NCBI RefSeq assembly: GCF_021608225.1
Contig: NZ_JAKIJS010000001.1
Span: 1,798,001 to 1,862,000, forward strand
Direction: 5' to 3'
Source of the DNA: Pseudalkalibacillus berkeleyi
Lineage (GTDB): Bacteria; Bacillota; Bacilli; Bacillales; Fictibacillaceae
Length of the DNA stretch: 64,000 bases
Positions 9,526 through 20,156 of the stretch are shown piece after piece. Each line of letters begins with the position of its first letter. The stretch's first letter is position 1. The notes under the pieces were generated by a model, which worked only from the letters and a program-made list of their open reading frames with translations, ran no database searches and was not told the DNA's origin. The position numbers were made by a program, and so were the translations under genes.

Positions 9526-9702
9526 TTAAAACTTACGCTTACGAGCAGCTTCGGACTTCTTCTTACGCTTAACGCTAGGCTTTTCGTAATGCTTACGCTT
9601 TTTAACCTCAGCCAATGTTCCCTCTTTAGAAACGTTGCGCTTAAAACGACGAAGTGCATCTTCTATAGATTCGTTCTTACGAACACTTGTTCTAATAGAC
9701 AT
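9526..9702 (-). CDS. rpsU: 30S ribosomal protein S21
   Basis: S21, 58 residues, very basic, ending [12 protein letters not shown]. The ATG at 9702 ([11 protein letters not shown]) is preceded by GGAGGGAAATAT; the longer in-frame reading would include the ribosome-binding site. S21 binds near the anti-Shine-Dalgarno region of 16S rRNA and influences initiation. First gene of the rpsU-yqeY operon. Confidence 0.98.
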   Translation of the reverse strand: MSIRTSVRKNESIEDALRRFKRNVSKEGTLAEVKKRKHYEKPSVKRKKKSEAARKRKF

Positions 9703-9720
9703 ATATTTCCCTCCCTCCAA

Positions 9721-9750
9721 GCTCCTTCAGAAAAAAATTAGTAAAGGAGC
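9721..9750 (-). promoter_or_regulatory. Stem-loop in rpsU 5' leader
   Basis: GCTCCTT (9721-9727) and AAGGAGC (9744-9750) form a 7-bp stem with a T-rich loop, just upstream of the S21 ribosome-binding site. The arm AAGGAGC is itself Shine-Dalgarno-like, so it could compete for or mask translation signals. Function is inference. Confidence 0.4.
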
Positions 9751-9769
9751 GAAAACCATATCTTAAAAC

Positions 9770-9799
9770 ATTATAATATATGTGAGTTTTTTTCGTCAA
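9770..9799 (-). promoter_or_regulatory. Sigma-A promoter of rpsU-yqeY
   Basis: Minus strand TTGACG (9794-9799), 18 bases, TATAAT (9770-9775). Strong housekeeping-type promoter with a transcript start near 9763. Confidence 0.8.
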
Positions 9800-9870
9800 C
9801 TTTATTCGCATAATTTATTTCGTCATGTCCTAAACATCTCGTCCATAAAATAGATTAGGTGGTGATAACA

Positions 9871-10803
9871 TTGACGCACATAATCTCTTTGTTTGCAGTG
9901 TTTTTAACGATTTTTATATACGGAATGACCGTCATGCGTTTAGGACTCAATTCCGCTTCGCATCAAAAATTAAAAAAGTGGTTGTTACATTATACCGACC
10001 ATACTTGGAAAAGCTTTCTGCTTGGCATTTTTATAACAGCACTGATGCAAAGTAGTTCAGCTGTCATGGTGATGGTGATTGGTTTAGTTGCAGCTGGTGT
10101 TATGGGATTCAAGCAATCCATCGGTATCATATTAGGGGCTAACATAGGCACCACAATCACGACAGAGATCATTACATTTCAAATGGATCAATATATTTTA
10201 CCTTTTATATTGATCGGTGTACTGTTAATCTTTCTAAATCGAAATTGGTCATTTTCAATTGGATCCACACTGTTTGGTCTAGGGTGTATGTTTATCGCGA
10301 TGAATGGGTTTGAAATGCTTTCTGAACCTTTAACTGAGCTTAACGTGGTACAGCACTTTCTTCAGCTAACCGATCATCACCTTTTTATTAGTCTGGCACT
10401 TGGAACAACGATGACTGCTATCATACAGTCTAGTACAGCCACAACGGCAATCATCATGCCGTTGATGAATGAAAATTTATTAGAATTGACATCAGGAATT
10501 GCAATCTTATTAGGGGCAAATGTCGGCACTTGTGTTACTGCCCTTATCGCTTCTCTCGGTACTAAAAAAGAAGCGAAGCTAGTCGCTTTCGCTCACGTAT
10601 GGATTAATCTTATTGGAGTTGTGCTGTTTCTGCCATTCTTAAAAGTCTTTGCCGAATTGGTTACCTTTTTAACAATCCTACCAGATGTACAAATTGCCCA
10701 TGCAAGTGTGTTATTCAATGTAATTTCTTCGTTATTGCTACTCCCGTGTGCAGGACTCTTAGCTACTTTAATCACTAAGATCCACCATTCCCGTCCTATT
10801 TAA
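9871..10803 (+). CDS. yqeW: Na/Pi-cotransporter family protein (YqeW-like)
   Basis: 310-residue membrane protein of the Na+/phosphate cotransporter II family with its inverted duplication: QSSSAVMVMVIGLVAAG near residue 60 and QSSTATTAIIMPLM near 190, each followed by LGANIGTT / LGANVGTC. About eight hydrophobic segments. The TTG at 9871 is chosen because AGGTGGTGA sits 6 bases before it; a GTG at 9859 lies within that site. Lies divergently from rpsU, as yqeW does in B. subtilis. The transported ion is inferred from the family. Confidence 0.87.
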   Translation: MTHIISLFAVFLTIFIYGMTVMRLGLNSASHQKLKKWLLHYTDHTWKSFLLGIFITALMQSSSAVMVMVIGLVAAGVMGFKQSIGIILGANIGTTITTEIITFQMDQYILPFILIGVLLIFLNRNWSFSIGSTLFGLGCMFIAMNGFEMLSEPLTELNVVQHFLQLTDHHLFISLALGTTMTAIIQSSTATTAIIMPLMNENLLELTSGIAILLGANVGTCVTALIASLGTKKEAKLVAFAHVWINLIGVVLFLPFLKVFAELVTFLTILPDVQIAHASVLFNVISSLLLLPCAGLLATLITKIHHSRPI

Positions 10804-10818
10804 GCATACAAAACAAAA

Positions 10819-11098
10819 GAGGCTGTCTGATAAGTTCCTAAAATCAAACAAGGCAATGAAAATACGAAACACTACCCTCATCAAACATGTTGTTGATTTC
10901 AACGAAATTCACGAGACTCCTGCGGGAATAGCGAGCCAGGCGAGACCCCACAGCAAACTTTAACTACTGGAATCTGCGGTGAGCGAGGAGGCTCGCGGTT
11001 CGCCCGCGGAAAGCGAGTGAATTTCGAAGAAATCAATATCTTTATTTAACAAAGGGCTGTCAGAAGATCAGTTTTCACTGACTTTCTAGACAGCCCCT
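10819..11098. repeat. Palindromic Bacillaceae-type dispersed repeat element
   Basis: About 280 bases bounded by inverted ends GAGGCTGTCT (10819-10828) and AGACAGCCCCTC (11088-11099). Inside, TTGATTTC-aa-CGAAATTCAC-gag (10893-10913) pairs with CGAGTGAATTTCG-aag-AAATCAA (11014-11036). The core, starting GAGACTCCTGCGGGAATAGC and including GAGGAGGCTCGCGG and CCGCGGAAAGCGAG, is much more GC-rich than its surroundings and resembles a repeat I recall from many Bacillus-group genomes. No ORF. It fills the whole gap between the convergent yqeW and deoC and supplies the deoC terminator. Confidence 0.7.
11054..11096 (-). terminator. Terminator after deoC
   Basis: Minus-strand GGGCTGTCTAGAAAGTCAG pairs with CTGATCTTCTGACAGCCC, loop TGAAAA, followed by TTTGTT. 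It is one end of the repeat element. Confidence 0.6.
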
Positions 11099-11110
11099 CC
11101 ATGCAGAAAT

Positions 11111-11776
11111 TTAATAGTCAGATTGTGATGTTTCGCCTTTCACAATTGAAATGCCTGAGCTTGCGCCAATACGTGTAGCTCCAGCATCAATCATCGCCTT
11201 CGCAGATTCTGGACCACGAACGCCTCCACTAGCTTTTACACCAATTTCAGGTCCGACAACCTTGCGCATTAAAGCTACATCTTCAGGAGTTGCTCCACCA
11301 GTTGAAAATCCAGTAGAAGTCTTCACAAAGTCAGCACCAGCTTTTACAGAAAGTTCACAAGCTTGTTTCTTCTCATCGTCTGTTAGAAGACAAGTTTCGA
11401 TGATTACTTTCGTTAATGCTTTTCCTTTTGCTGCATCTACAACAGCTTTGATGTCTTTTTCAACTAGGTCATAGTCTTTGCTCTTCAAAGCACTAATGTT
11501 GATAACCATGTCCACTTCTGTTGCACCATTCTCAATTGCATTCGTTGTTTCAAATGCTTTTGTTTCAGGTGTTGATGCGCCTAAAGGGAATCCAATTACT
11601 GTACAAACTTTTACGTCTGTATCTTTTAAAATTTCATATGAAGTCGACACCCATGTTGGGTTTACGCAAACAGAAGCAAAGTTGTATTCTTTCGCCTCGT
11701 TAGCAAGTTTAACGATATCTTCCTTGTTTAATTCCGGTTTTAAAGCTGTGTGATCAATCATTTTTGCAATGTTCAT
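11111..11776 (-). CDS. deoC: Deoxyribose-phosphate aldolase
   Basis: DeoC, 221 residues. Cleaves 2-deoxyribose-5-phosphate to glyceraldehyde-3-phosphate and acetaldehyde in deoxynucleoside catabolism. The Schiff-base lysine K152 lies in [11 protein letters not shown], the second active-site lysine K181 in GVKASGG and the proton-relay Asp89 in TEVDMVIN. It follows mtaB by 51 bases on the same strand, away from the dra-nupC-pdp operon arrangement of B. subtilis. Full length. Confidence 0.97.
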   Translation of the reverse strand: MNIAKMIDHTALKPELNKEDIVKLANEAKEYNFASVCVNPTWVSTSYEILKDTDVKVCTVIGFPLGASTPETKAFETTNAIENGATEVDMVINISALKSKDYDLVEKDIKAVVDAAKGKALTKVIIETCLLTDDEKKQACELSVKAGADFVKTSTGFSTGGATPEDVALMRKVVGPEIGVKASGGVRGPESAKAMIDAGATRIGASSGISIVKGETSQSDY

Positions 11777-11827
11777 ACTAGCATCTCCTCTGTTGTTATA
11801 TGATTGTTTGTTTAAATGATGTATGAA

Positions 11828-13174
11828 TTAAGCCGTGGCGGATGTTTCAGATTGCTCAACATCCATTATTCTGACAAATCGTCCTTCGTTAAAAGGGTAT
11901 CCCGCTTTTGTAATCTTTACTCGAACGAGTTTACCGATTAAATCTTCTGTACCTTCGATTCGGACTTTCATATAATTCGCAGTATATCCGATTACCCTAT
12001 TAGAATTTTCCTTGTCAAGTTCCTCAGGAATGATTTCAAGAACTTCACCTTCATAATTGGAGGCGTATTCCTTCGCTAACTGATTCGATAATTCGATCAG
12101 TCGATGAACTCGATTATTTTTCACATCTTCAGGTACTTGGTCTTCCATATTTGCCGCAGGCGTACCTGTTCTTCTACTGAATGGGAACACATGCAACTCA
12201 GAAAATTTATGCTCTTTAATGAAATTGTAAGTTTCCATAAATTCTTCTTCAGTTTCGCCAGGAAAACCGACGATTACATCAGAAGTGATCGCAAGTCCTG
12301 GAAGTGCTTTCTTGAGCTTGTTCAAGCGATCTGCAAACATCTCCATGCTATACTTTCTTCTCATACGCTTTAACACAGTATTCGAACCTGATTGAAGTGG
12401 TATATGGAGATGAGGGACGACTTTATCAGATCGATCGAGAACCTCAATTACTTCGTCTGTCACTTGACTAGCTTCAATAGACGAAATTCTTAGTCGTTTA
12501 ATGCCATCCACTTGATCATCTAAATCCGATAGCAGTTGTGCGAAATTGTAATCTTTCATATCCTCACCATATCCAGCTGTGTGGATACCAGTCAATACGA
12601 TTTCTTGGTACCCTGCGTGAACAAGCTGTTGGGCTTGTTCAATGACATGCTCAGGCTTTCGAGAGCGTAACAACCCTCTTGCCCATGGGATAATACAGAA
12701 AGTACAGAAATTGTTACATCCTTCTTGAATCTTTAATGAAGCACGTGTTCGATCAGTAAAAGCCGGAACTTCTAATTCTTCATAGACACGAGCTTTCATG
12801 ATGTTACCTACGCCATTTATCGGCTGGCGTTCACGTTTGTATTGTTCAATGTAATCAAGCATTTTTACACGATCTTGAGTTCCTACAACTACGTCAACAC
12901 CTGGGATTGCCATTACTTCTGCTGGAGAGGTTTGTGCATAACAACCTGTAACACAAATCACAGCATTTGGATTCTTTCGAATGGCACGACGAATGACCTG
13001 GCGACTTTTCTTATCCCCAGTATTCGTAACTGTACACGTATTGATCACATAGACATCAGAACGCTTTTCAAAATCTGTTCGTTCATAACCATTACTTTCA
13101 AACAATTGCCAAATGGCTTCAGTCTCATAATGGTTTACTTTACAGCCTAACGTATGAAACGCTACAGAAGGCAT
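11828..13174 (-). CDS. mtaB: tRNA t6A37 methylthiotransferase MtaB
   Basis: Radical-SAM methylthiotransferase, 448 residues, converting t6A37 to ms2t6A37 in ANN-decoding tRNAs. The N-terminal UPF0004 domain carries cluster cysteines C11, C47 and C78; the radical-SAM motif is C153-x3-C157-x2-C160 in EGCNNFCTFC; a TRAM domain lies at about 375-440. Subfamily assignment (MtaB rather than MiaB) rests on order after rsmE (yqeV position) and the N-terminal SVAFHTLGCKVN. ATG with GAGGTGA. The last gene of the hrcA operon in this arrangement. Confidence 0.95.
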   Translation of the reverse strand: MPSVAFHTLGCKVNHYETEAIWQLFESNGYERTDFEKRSDVYVINTCTVTNTGDKKSRQVIRRAIRKNPNAVICVTGCYAQTSPAEVMAIPGVDVVVGTQDRVKMLDYIEQYKRERQPINGVGNIMKARVYEELEVPAFTDRTRASLKIQEGCNNFCTFCIIPWARGLLRSRKPEHVIEQAQQLVHAGYQEIVLTGIHTAGYGEDMKDYNFAQLLSDLDDQVDGIKRLRISSIEASQVTDEVIEVLDRSDKVVPHLHIPLQSGSNTVLKRMRRKYSMEMFADRLNKLKKALPGLAITSDVIVGFPGETEEEFMETYNFIKEHKFSELHVFPFSRRTGTPAANMEDQVPEDVKNNRVHRLIELSNQLAKEYASNYEGEVLEIIPEELDKENSNRVIGYTANYMKVRIEGTEDLIGKLVRVKITKAGYPFNEGRFVRIMDVEQSETSATA

Positions 13175-13180
13175 AATTGG

Positions 13181-13936
13181 TCACCTCAATAACTCTAATT
13201 GATAGGATACAGCAGCCAAAACGTATAATGGAGCTGTTTCAGTCCGAAGAATACGGGGACCCAGTCCACACGTAACAAAGCCAGCCTTTTTCAACTCATC
13301 GACCTCTTCTGGTGTTAGACCACCTTCTGGTCCAACGACAACAAGCAACCGATCCTTATTTGGATCAATCTGTTGAAAAAGTTCAGCTAACTTCGCACTT
13401 TCGCTTTGTTTCGCATCTTCTTCGTAAGCAACGACTTTTATCGTATACGTATTACTCTGTGAAATCAGTTCATTGAACGTAATAGGTTCCTCACATACAG
13501 GCATGCGATTTCGATGTGATTGTTCAGCCGCCTCTTTGATAATTTTCTGGAGACGTTCTGTTTTTTTCTTCGATTTCTTTGCATCCCATTTTACAATCGA
13601 TCGAGAAGCTTGAAAAGGCAAGAATACATTCGCACCTAGCTCAGTTCCCTTTTGAACAATCATCTCTAGTTTATCAGATTTGGGCAGGCCTTGTGCAATC
13701 GTAACAGGAATTGGCAATTCTGTATGACGGTCCAACCACTCTATAACTGAAAGCTCAACTCGAGAATCATCGAAATCGATAATTTCACATTTGGCAACAC
13801 GGTCGTGGTTATTACTACAGATTACTTCATCACCGGTTGTCATCCGCATCACTTTAGCGATATGTTTAACATCATCTCCCCGTATCGTGACCGTCGAATC
13901 TGTCATTTGATCGGGTGAAACGAAGTAACGCTGCAT
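13181..13936 (-). CDS. rsmE: 16S rRNA m3U1498 methyltransferase RsmE
   Basis: SPOUT-class methyltransferase, 251 residues: N-terminal PUA-like RNA-binding domain (about 1-70) and a C-terminal trefoil-knot domain with VVGPEGGLTPEEV near 205 and LGPRILRTETAPL near 228, which form the SAM pocket. Start ATG overlaps the prmA stop by one base (TAATG). B. subtilis YqeU. Confidence 0.95.
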   Translation of the reverse strand: MQRYFVSPDQMTDSTVTIRGDDVKHIAKVMRMTTGDEVICSNNHDRVAKCEIIDFDDSRVELSVIEWLDRHTELPIPVTIAQGLPKSDKLEMIVQKGTELGANVFLPFQASRSIVKWDAKKSKKKTERLQKIIKEAAEQSHRNRMPVCEEPITFNELISQSNTYTIKVVAYEEDAKQSESAKLAELFQQIDPNKDRLLVVVGPEGGLTPEEVDELKKAGFVTCGLGPRILRTETAPLYVLAAVSYQLELLR

Positions 13937-14892
13937 TATGACATCACCTGTTTCGCAGGTTTTCTAGCAATAAATGCGACCCAATCTTCCATTAGTAACG
14001 TTTCATCAATCAAAAAGCCATTCTGTATGAGTGATTGCTTCACTTCTTCCTTTTTCCCTTTAATGATTCCAGAAACAACAAACTTCCCGCCTGGGTTCAG
14101 CAGTTCAAATGCTTGTTGGTCAAAACGTAAAATAATTTCTGCAAGTATGTTTGCGACAATGAGGTCTACTTGTCCTTCGACTTGGTCCAATAAATTATTT
14201 TGTCGAACTTGAATTCGGTCGTGGCATTTGTTCAGCTTAATATTCAAACGTGCACTTTTCACTGCAACCTCATCCAAGTCAAGTGCATATACAGACTTAG
14301 CACCAAGCTTAGCTGCAGCAATACTTAATACACCTGAACCAGTTCCGACATCAATCACATCGTCACCTTCAGACATCGATTTCTCAAGGGCTTGAATACA
14401 CATTACAGTAGTGGGATGAGTCCCGGTACCGAATGCCATTCCTGGGTCAAGTTCCACAATCAATTCATCTGTGCTCACTTTTTCATATTCTTCCCATGTT
14501 GGAATAATCGTAATTCTCTCTGAAATTTTGACAGGCTTATAATATTTCTTCCAAGCCGTTGCCCATTCTTCCTCATGTACTTCACTAATCGTAATTTTGT
14601 TATGCCCTAAATCAATGTCATAAAGAAGCAAACCGTTAATCGCTTCTTTAATTTCATCAACCGTTTCTCCTAAAAAGCTATTTACGGGTAGATAGGCTTT
14701 GACTATAACACCTTCATCAGGGTAATCATCAGGATTAAGTTGGTAGATCTCTCCAAGAGATGTGTCCCATACTTTCACTAGGTCTTGTGGATCTTCAATA
14801 ACGACACCACTCGCTCCAGACTCGTGCAAAATATTAGAAATAGGTTCTACAGCTTCCTGAGTTGTATGAATACTAATTTCAGACCACTTCAT
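13936..14892 (-). CDS. prmA: Ribosomal protein L11 methyltransferase
   Basis: PrmA, 318 residues. An N-terminal substrate-recognition domain (about 1-110) precedes a class I SAM methyltransferase with motif [14 protein letters not shown] near 182, the acidic LDLDEVA after it and NILAEII near 248. Methylates lysines of L11. Lies 53 bases after dnaJ in the heat-shock operon, the usual Bacillus order dnaJ-prmA-rsmE-mtaB. Confidence 0.96.
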   Translation of the reverse strand: MKWSEISIHTTQEAVEPISNILHESGASGVVIEDPQDLVKVWDTSLGEIYQLNPDDYPDEGVIVKAYLPVNSFLGETVDEIKEAINGLLLYDIDLGHNKITISEVHEEEWATAWKKYYKPVKISERITIIPTWEEYEKVSTDELIVELDPGMAFGTGTHPTTVMCIQALEKSMSEGDDVIDVGTGSGVLSIAAAKLGAKSVYALDLDEVAVKSARLNIKLNKCHDRIQVRQNNLLDQVEGQVDLIVANILAEIILRFDQQAFELLNPGGKFVVSGIIKGKKEEVKQSLIQNGFLIDETLLMEDWVAFIARKPAKQVMS

Positions 14893-14945
14893 GAGATCTA
14901 CCCACTACCTTTCCTTTTTTCAACCTTAAGTTGGTCATTCAAAGA

Positions 14946-16058
14946 TTATTCACCTTTAAAAGCTCTCTTCACCTTACTAAAAAGGTTACCGTGTTGCTCA
15001 TCTACAGATTCTCCGCTTAGTTCAGCGAATTCACGTAATAAAGACTTTTGACGTTCCGATAAATTTTTCGGTGTGACAACCTTCACTCTTACGTGTTGAT
15101 CCCCTTGACCATAACCTCTGACGTTTTGAACACCTTTACCACGTAATCGGAAATTTGTGCCTGATTGAGTACCAGCAGGGATTTTTAGTTTCACGTTTCC
15201 GTGTAATGTAGGCACCTCAATTTCGTCACCAAGAGATACTTGCGTAAAGGTTAATGGCATATCTACATGAATATCATCGCCTTCACGACTATAAAATTCA
15301 TGTTGAGCTACGCGGACAACAACATAAAGGTCTCCCGGAGGTCCTCCATTTTCGCCAGCTTCGCCTTTTCCAGCCACACGAATTTGTTGGCCATGATCAA
15401 TTCCAGCCGGAATGTTGACATGAATTTTCTTTTGTTTTCTCACTTTTCCTTTACCACTACACGTATTACATTTATCTTTGATGAACTTTCCAGTTCCGTT
15501 ACAGTGGTGACAAACTCTTCGATTGACTACTCGACCGAATGGCGTGTTTTGCTCAACGTTTAATTGTCCAGCACCACCACAATGTGAACATGTTTCTGGC
15601 TTAGTCCCTGGTTTTGCACCAGATCCAAAACATGTGTCACATTCTTCTTCTTTAGGAATTTGTATATCTGTTTCTTTACCGAAAACTGCTTCTTCAAACT
15701 TAAGTGTCATCGTATATTGTAAATCTGCTCCTTGACGAGGGGCATTCGGATTACGACGACCTCCTCCGCCTCCAAAGAACATATCAAAGATATCACCGAA
15801 TCCACCGAAGTCTCCGCCACCAGCACCAAACCCTTGGTTTGGATCAGAATGACCGAATTGGTCATAGTGAGCTTTCTTCTGAGAATCCCCTAAGACATCA
15901 TAAGCTTCTTTTACTTCTTTAAATTTCTCTTCAGCATCCGACTCTTTATTGACGTCCGGATGGTATTTTCTCGCGAGTTTTCGATAAGCTTTTTTAACCT
16001 CATCTGTCGAAGCGTTCTTGTCAACGCCTAAGACTTCATAATAATCTCGCTTACTCAA
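14946..16058 (-). CDS. dnaJ: Chaperone DnaJ
   Basis: Type I Hsp40, 370 residues: J domain with the HPD motif (YHPDVNK, about 34-40), G/F-rich linker (about 75-105), four CxxCxGxG zinc repeats ([32 protein letters not shown], about 145-205) and the C-terminal substrate-binding domain. TTG at 16058 ([11 protein letters not shown]) is chosen because GGGAG stands 8 bases upstream and the family starts there; two in-frame GTGs are a few codons further up. Its own promoter lies upstream in addition to read-through from dnaK. Confidence 0.97.
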   Translation of the reverse strand: MSKRDYYEVLGVDKNASTDEVKKAYRKLARKYHPDVNKESDAEEKFKEVKEAYDVLGDSQKKAHYDQFGHSDPNQGFGAGGGDFGGFGDIFDMFFGGGGGRRNPNAPRQGADLQYTMTLKFEEAVFGKETDIQIPKEEECDTCFGSGAKPGTKPETCSHCGGAGQLNVEQNTPFGRVVNRRVCHHCNGTGKFIKDKCNTCSGKGKVRKQKKIHVNIPAGIDHGQQIRVAGKGEAGENGGPPGDLYVVVRVAQHEFYSREGDDIHVDMPLTFTQVSLGDEIEVPTLHGNVKLKIPAGTQSGTNFRLRGKGVQNVRGYGQGDQHVRVKVVTPKNLSERQKSLLREFAELSGESVDEQHGNLFSKVKRAFKGE

Positions 16059-16091
16059 CACACTCACTCCCGATTCTTTTACATAACGATT

Positions 16092-16121
16092 ATCATATCA
16101 CTATATTCTAGTATTCTGCAA
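16092..16121 (-). promoter_or_regulatory. Internal sigma-A promoter of dnaJ
   Basis: Minus strand TTGCAG (16116-16121), 18 bases, TATGAT (16092-16097), 34 bases before the dnaJ start. There is no CIRCE element here, so dnaJ-prmA-rsmE-mtaB can be expressed independently of HrcA. Confidence 0.6.
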
Positions 16122-16330
16122 CTTGTTAGGCAGATTTTTCACATTGTACAAACGTACGGAAAACTCGGCTGGGCCAAGCTTTCCTAGTTTGGACATTATG
16201 ATGATTGAAGGGAAATCCAACCCGATTTTCAGGCACGAACAGTATGTTGTTCGAGAAAGGGCAAAATTCACTTTTTAAACTTCCTCTCCAAGTAATAACG
16301 GTTTGTAACAAAGTAAAGTTCTAAACCCGA
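16122..16330. other. Non-coding gap between dnaK and dnaJ
   Basis: Part of a 320-base gap that is long for this operon. A 61-codon minus-strand reading frame covers most of it but has no ribosome-binding site and an atypical composition. I see no further signal besides the dnaK terminator and dnaJ promoter that flank it. Confidence 0.5.
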
Positions 16331-16367
16331 AAAAAGTCAAAGTCTAGAAGACTGACTTTGACTTTTT
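16331..16367 (-). terminator. Terminator after dnaK
   Basis: 14-bp perfect stem AAAAAGTCAAAGTC / GACTTTGACTTTTT with a 9-base loop and T run. It lies 10 bases past the dnaK stop and probably makes dnaK the main end of the CIRCE transcript. Confidence 0.85.
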
Positions 16368-16377
16368 CGTATTACCA

Positions 16378-18222
<1,845 letters not shown>

Positions 18223-18259
18223 CTATATTAAATATGTAGCCCTTTCGATAGGACATTAC

Positions 18260-18817
18260 TTATTTTGAATTCACTTTAACCATTGCTGGTCGAATGACAC
18301 GATCTTTTAAGACGTAGCCTTTTTGTAAGACTTCAACTACTGTGTTGTCTTCATGATCGTCTTCTTGTACTTGCATGACTGCTTGATGTAAATGCGGATC
18401 GAATTCAGCTCCAACTGCATCTACTTCCTCAACACCTTCATTTTTCAAGGCTTCAATTAACTGGTTATACACCATTTTCATACCTTGAAGAAGTGATTCA
18501 TTTTGTTCTTCAGCCGCCTCCATACTAAGTGCGCGCTCGAAGTTATCAATGACAGGCAATAAACCTTCTACGATGCTTTGCGCTCTATACTTTGCAGCAG
18601 CTTCCTTTTCTTCGCGAGTACGACGACGGAAATTATCGTAATCGGCCTGCGTACGAAGAAGGCGATTTTTTATTTCATCGAGTTCCTGTTCTATTTCAGT
18701 ACCTCGGTTCATTTCATCATTTTCAACAGTCGAATCTTCTTCCATTGATGCCTCAGCTTCTTCAACTGCCTCTTCGTTTTCTTGAACAGCTTCATCTTTT
18801 TGTTTATTCTCTTCCAC
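18260..18817 (-). CDS. grpE: Nucleotide exchange factor GrpE
   Basis: GrpE, 185 residues. A very acidic N-terminus, a long coiled coil (about 40-95), then the beta domain ending [15 protein letters not shown] at 18817 is preferred: GGGAGGTG stands 6 bases before it, whereas the GTG three codons upstream overlaps this site. Promotes ADP release from DnaK. Located 49 bases before dnaK. Confidence 0.97.
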   Translation of the reverse strand: MEENKQKDEAVQENEEAVEEAEASMEEDSTVENDEMNRGTEIEQELDEIKNRLLRTQADYDNFRRRTREEKEAAAKYRAQSIVEGLLPVIDNFERALSMEAAEEQNESLLQGMKMVYNQLIEALKNEGVEEVDAVGAEFDPHLHQAVMQVQEDDHEDNTVVEVLQKGYVLKDRVIRPAMVKVNSK

Positions 18818-18964
18818 TTCATTCACCTCCCTGTAAGGATCAAATATATATTTTTTTACATAAAAACAACATGAAAACTTAACTCATAATTGTGTTCATA
18901 TCACTACTTATAAGCAAGAAAATAATGGGAGAGGCGTTCTCCCACTCTAAATGTATTACCATTA

Positions 18965-19999
18965 TCAGTTTGAATAATACCGTTGAGTAAGGACCTTCGT
19001 CAAATCTTTTGAAAGTAAATCAAGAAGTCCGATAACACGGTGGTATTCCATCCTCGTGGGACCAAGAATCGCAAGCGTTCCCATGTGTTGCCCACCGATT
19101 GAATAATTTGCAGTAATTAAGCTACAATTCTTCATTTCTTGAATCGTGTTTTCGGCACCTATTTTTACATTAATACCAGAAGAACCATCCTGATAAAGTA
19201 ATTGTTGAATGAGATCTTGCTGTTCAATGGCATTATACAAAGCCTTCACCTTGTTTACATCTTGAAATTCTGGTTGATTCAAGATGTTCGTCTTACCACC
19301 ATAATAGACTTTATCCGACTTCTCAGTTTGAAACAACTGCGCTAAGAAATCAAGGGATTGCTCATAATTCTCAATATGTGCCTTTAACAACCCTTGAACC
19401 TCTTGTTGAAGTTTCACCTTTAAGTGTGAAAAAGGGACACCTTTCAAACGGTCGTTCAAAATGTTAACGGTGCGCTCTAAGTCTGATGCATTCATTTCAG
19501 GTGGTAAATCTACAGTATACTTTTCAACATGTCCAGTATCAGTGATTAAAACAAAGATGGCCGTACCTTTAGAAATCGGTACAATTTGAAGATGTTTCAA
19601 CTTCGTTTCATACACTTCTGGACCAAGTATAATAGATGTATAATTCGTAATTTCTGAAAGTAAGTTAGCTGAATGCTCAATTAACAGTTCTTGTTCATAC
19701 ATTCTATTTTGAAAGAGCGAGTGCACCTTCGCTAGATCATGATGCTGTAATTGAACAGGAGACAGCAAGTGATCGACATAGAAACGATACCCTTTCTCTG
19801 ATGGAATTCGCCCGGATGAACTATGGGTCTTTTCAATAAACCCCATATCTTCAAGATCTGCGAGTTCATTACGAATCGTTGCAGAACTGAATGTAATATC
19901 CTGTCGTTTAGAAATACTACGAGATCCTAAAGGCTCTGCATTTTGAATATATTCGTCTATAAGTATTTGGAGAATTAACAGCTGACGATCTGTTAACAT
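18965..19999 (-). CDS. hrcA: Heat-inducible transcription repressor HrcA
   Basis: 344 residues. N-terminal winged helix (MLTDRQLLILQILIDEY start; recognition region SSATIRNELADLEDMG near 40-56), then GAF-like and dimerisation domains. Binds CIRCE, found directly in front of it, and represses its own operon; GroEL normally keeps it active. A TTG one codon upstream of the ATG could also serve. First gene of the operon. Confidence 0.98.
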   Translation of the reverse strand: MLTDRQLLILQILIDEYIQNAEPLGSRSISKRQDITFSSATIRNELADLEDMGFIEKTHSSSGRIPSEKGYRFYVDHLLSPVQLQHHDLAKVHSLFQNRMYEQELLIEHSANLLSEITNYTSIILGPEVYETKLKHLQIVPISKGTAIFVLITDTGHVEKYTVDLPPEMNASDLERTVNILNDRLKGVPFSHLKVKLQQEVQGLLKAHIENYEQSLDFLAQLFQTEKSDKVYYGGKTNILNQPEFQDVNKVKALYNAIEQQDLIQQLLYQDGSSGINVKIGAENTIQEMKNCSLITANYSIGGQHMGTLAILGPTRMEYHRVIGLLDLLSKDLTKVLTQRYYSN

Positions 20000-20017
20000 C
20001 AAGTCTCATCCCCTTTG

Positions 20018-20044
20018 TTAGCACTCTGTATGTTTGAGTGCTAA
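20018..20044 (-). promoter_or_regulatory. CIRCE operator
   Basis: Perfect inverted repeat TTAGCACTC - 9 bases - GAGTGCTAA, the canonical CIRCE. It lies between the promoter and the hrcA start, within the 5' leader, as in B. subtilis. Confidence 0.99.
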
Positions 20045-20055
20045 TTCTACTTAAT

Positions 20056-20085
20056 AAATTACCAAATCAGAAATTACTTTGTCAA
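20056..20085 (-). promoter_or_regulatory. Sigma-A promoter of hrcA operon
   Basis: Minus strand TTGACA (20080-20085), 18 bases, TAATTT (20056-20061), immediately upstream of CIRCE so that the operator covers the start of transcription. Confidence 0.75.
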
Positions 20086-20156
20086 TCATTAAATGATTAA
20101 CTCTTGTTAGAGAATGCTTTTGATTACTTGTTGAAAAGTTGATGAAGAGAACATGA

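Noticed and set aside
16126-16311. 61-codon ORF in the dnaK-dnaJ gap
   Set aside because: No ribosome-binding site, no recognisable family, and the dnaJ promoter lies immediately beside it.
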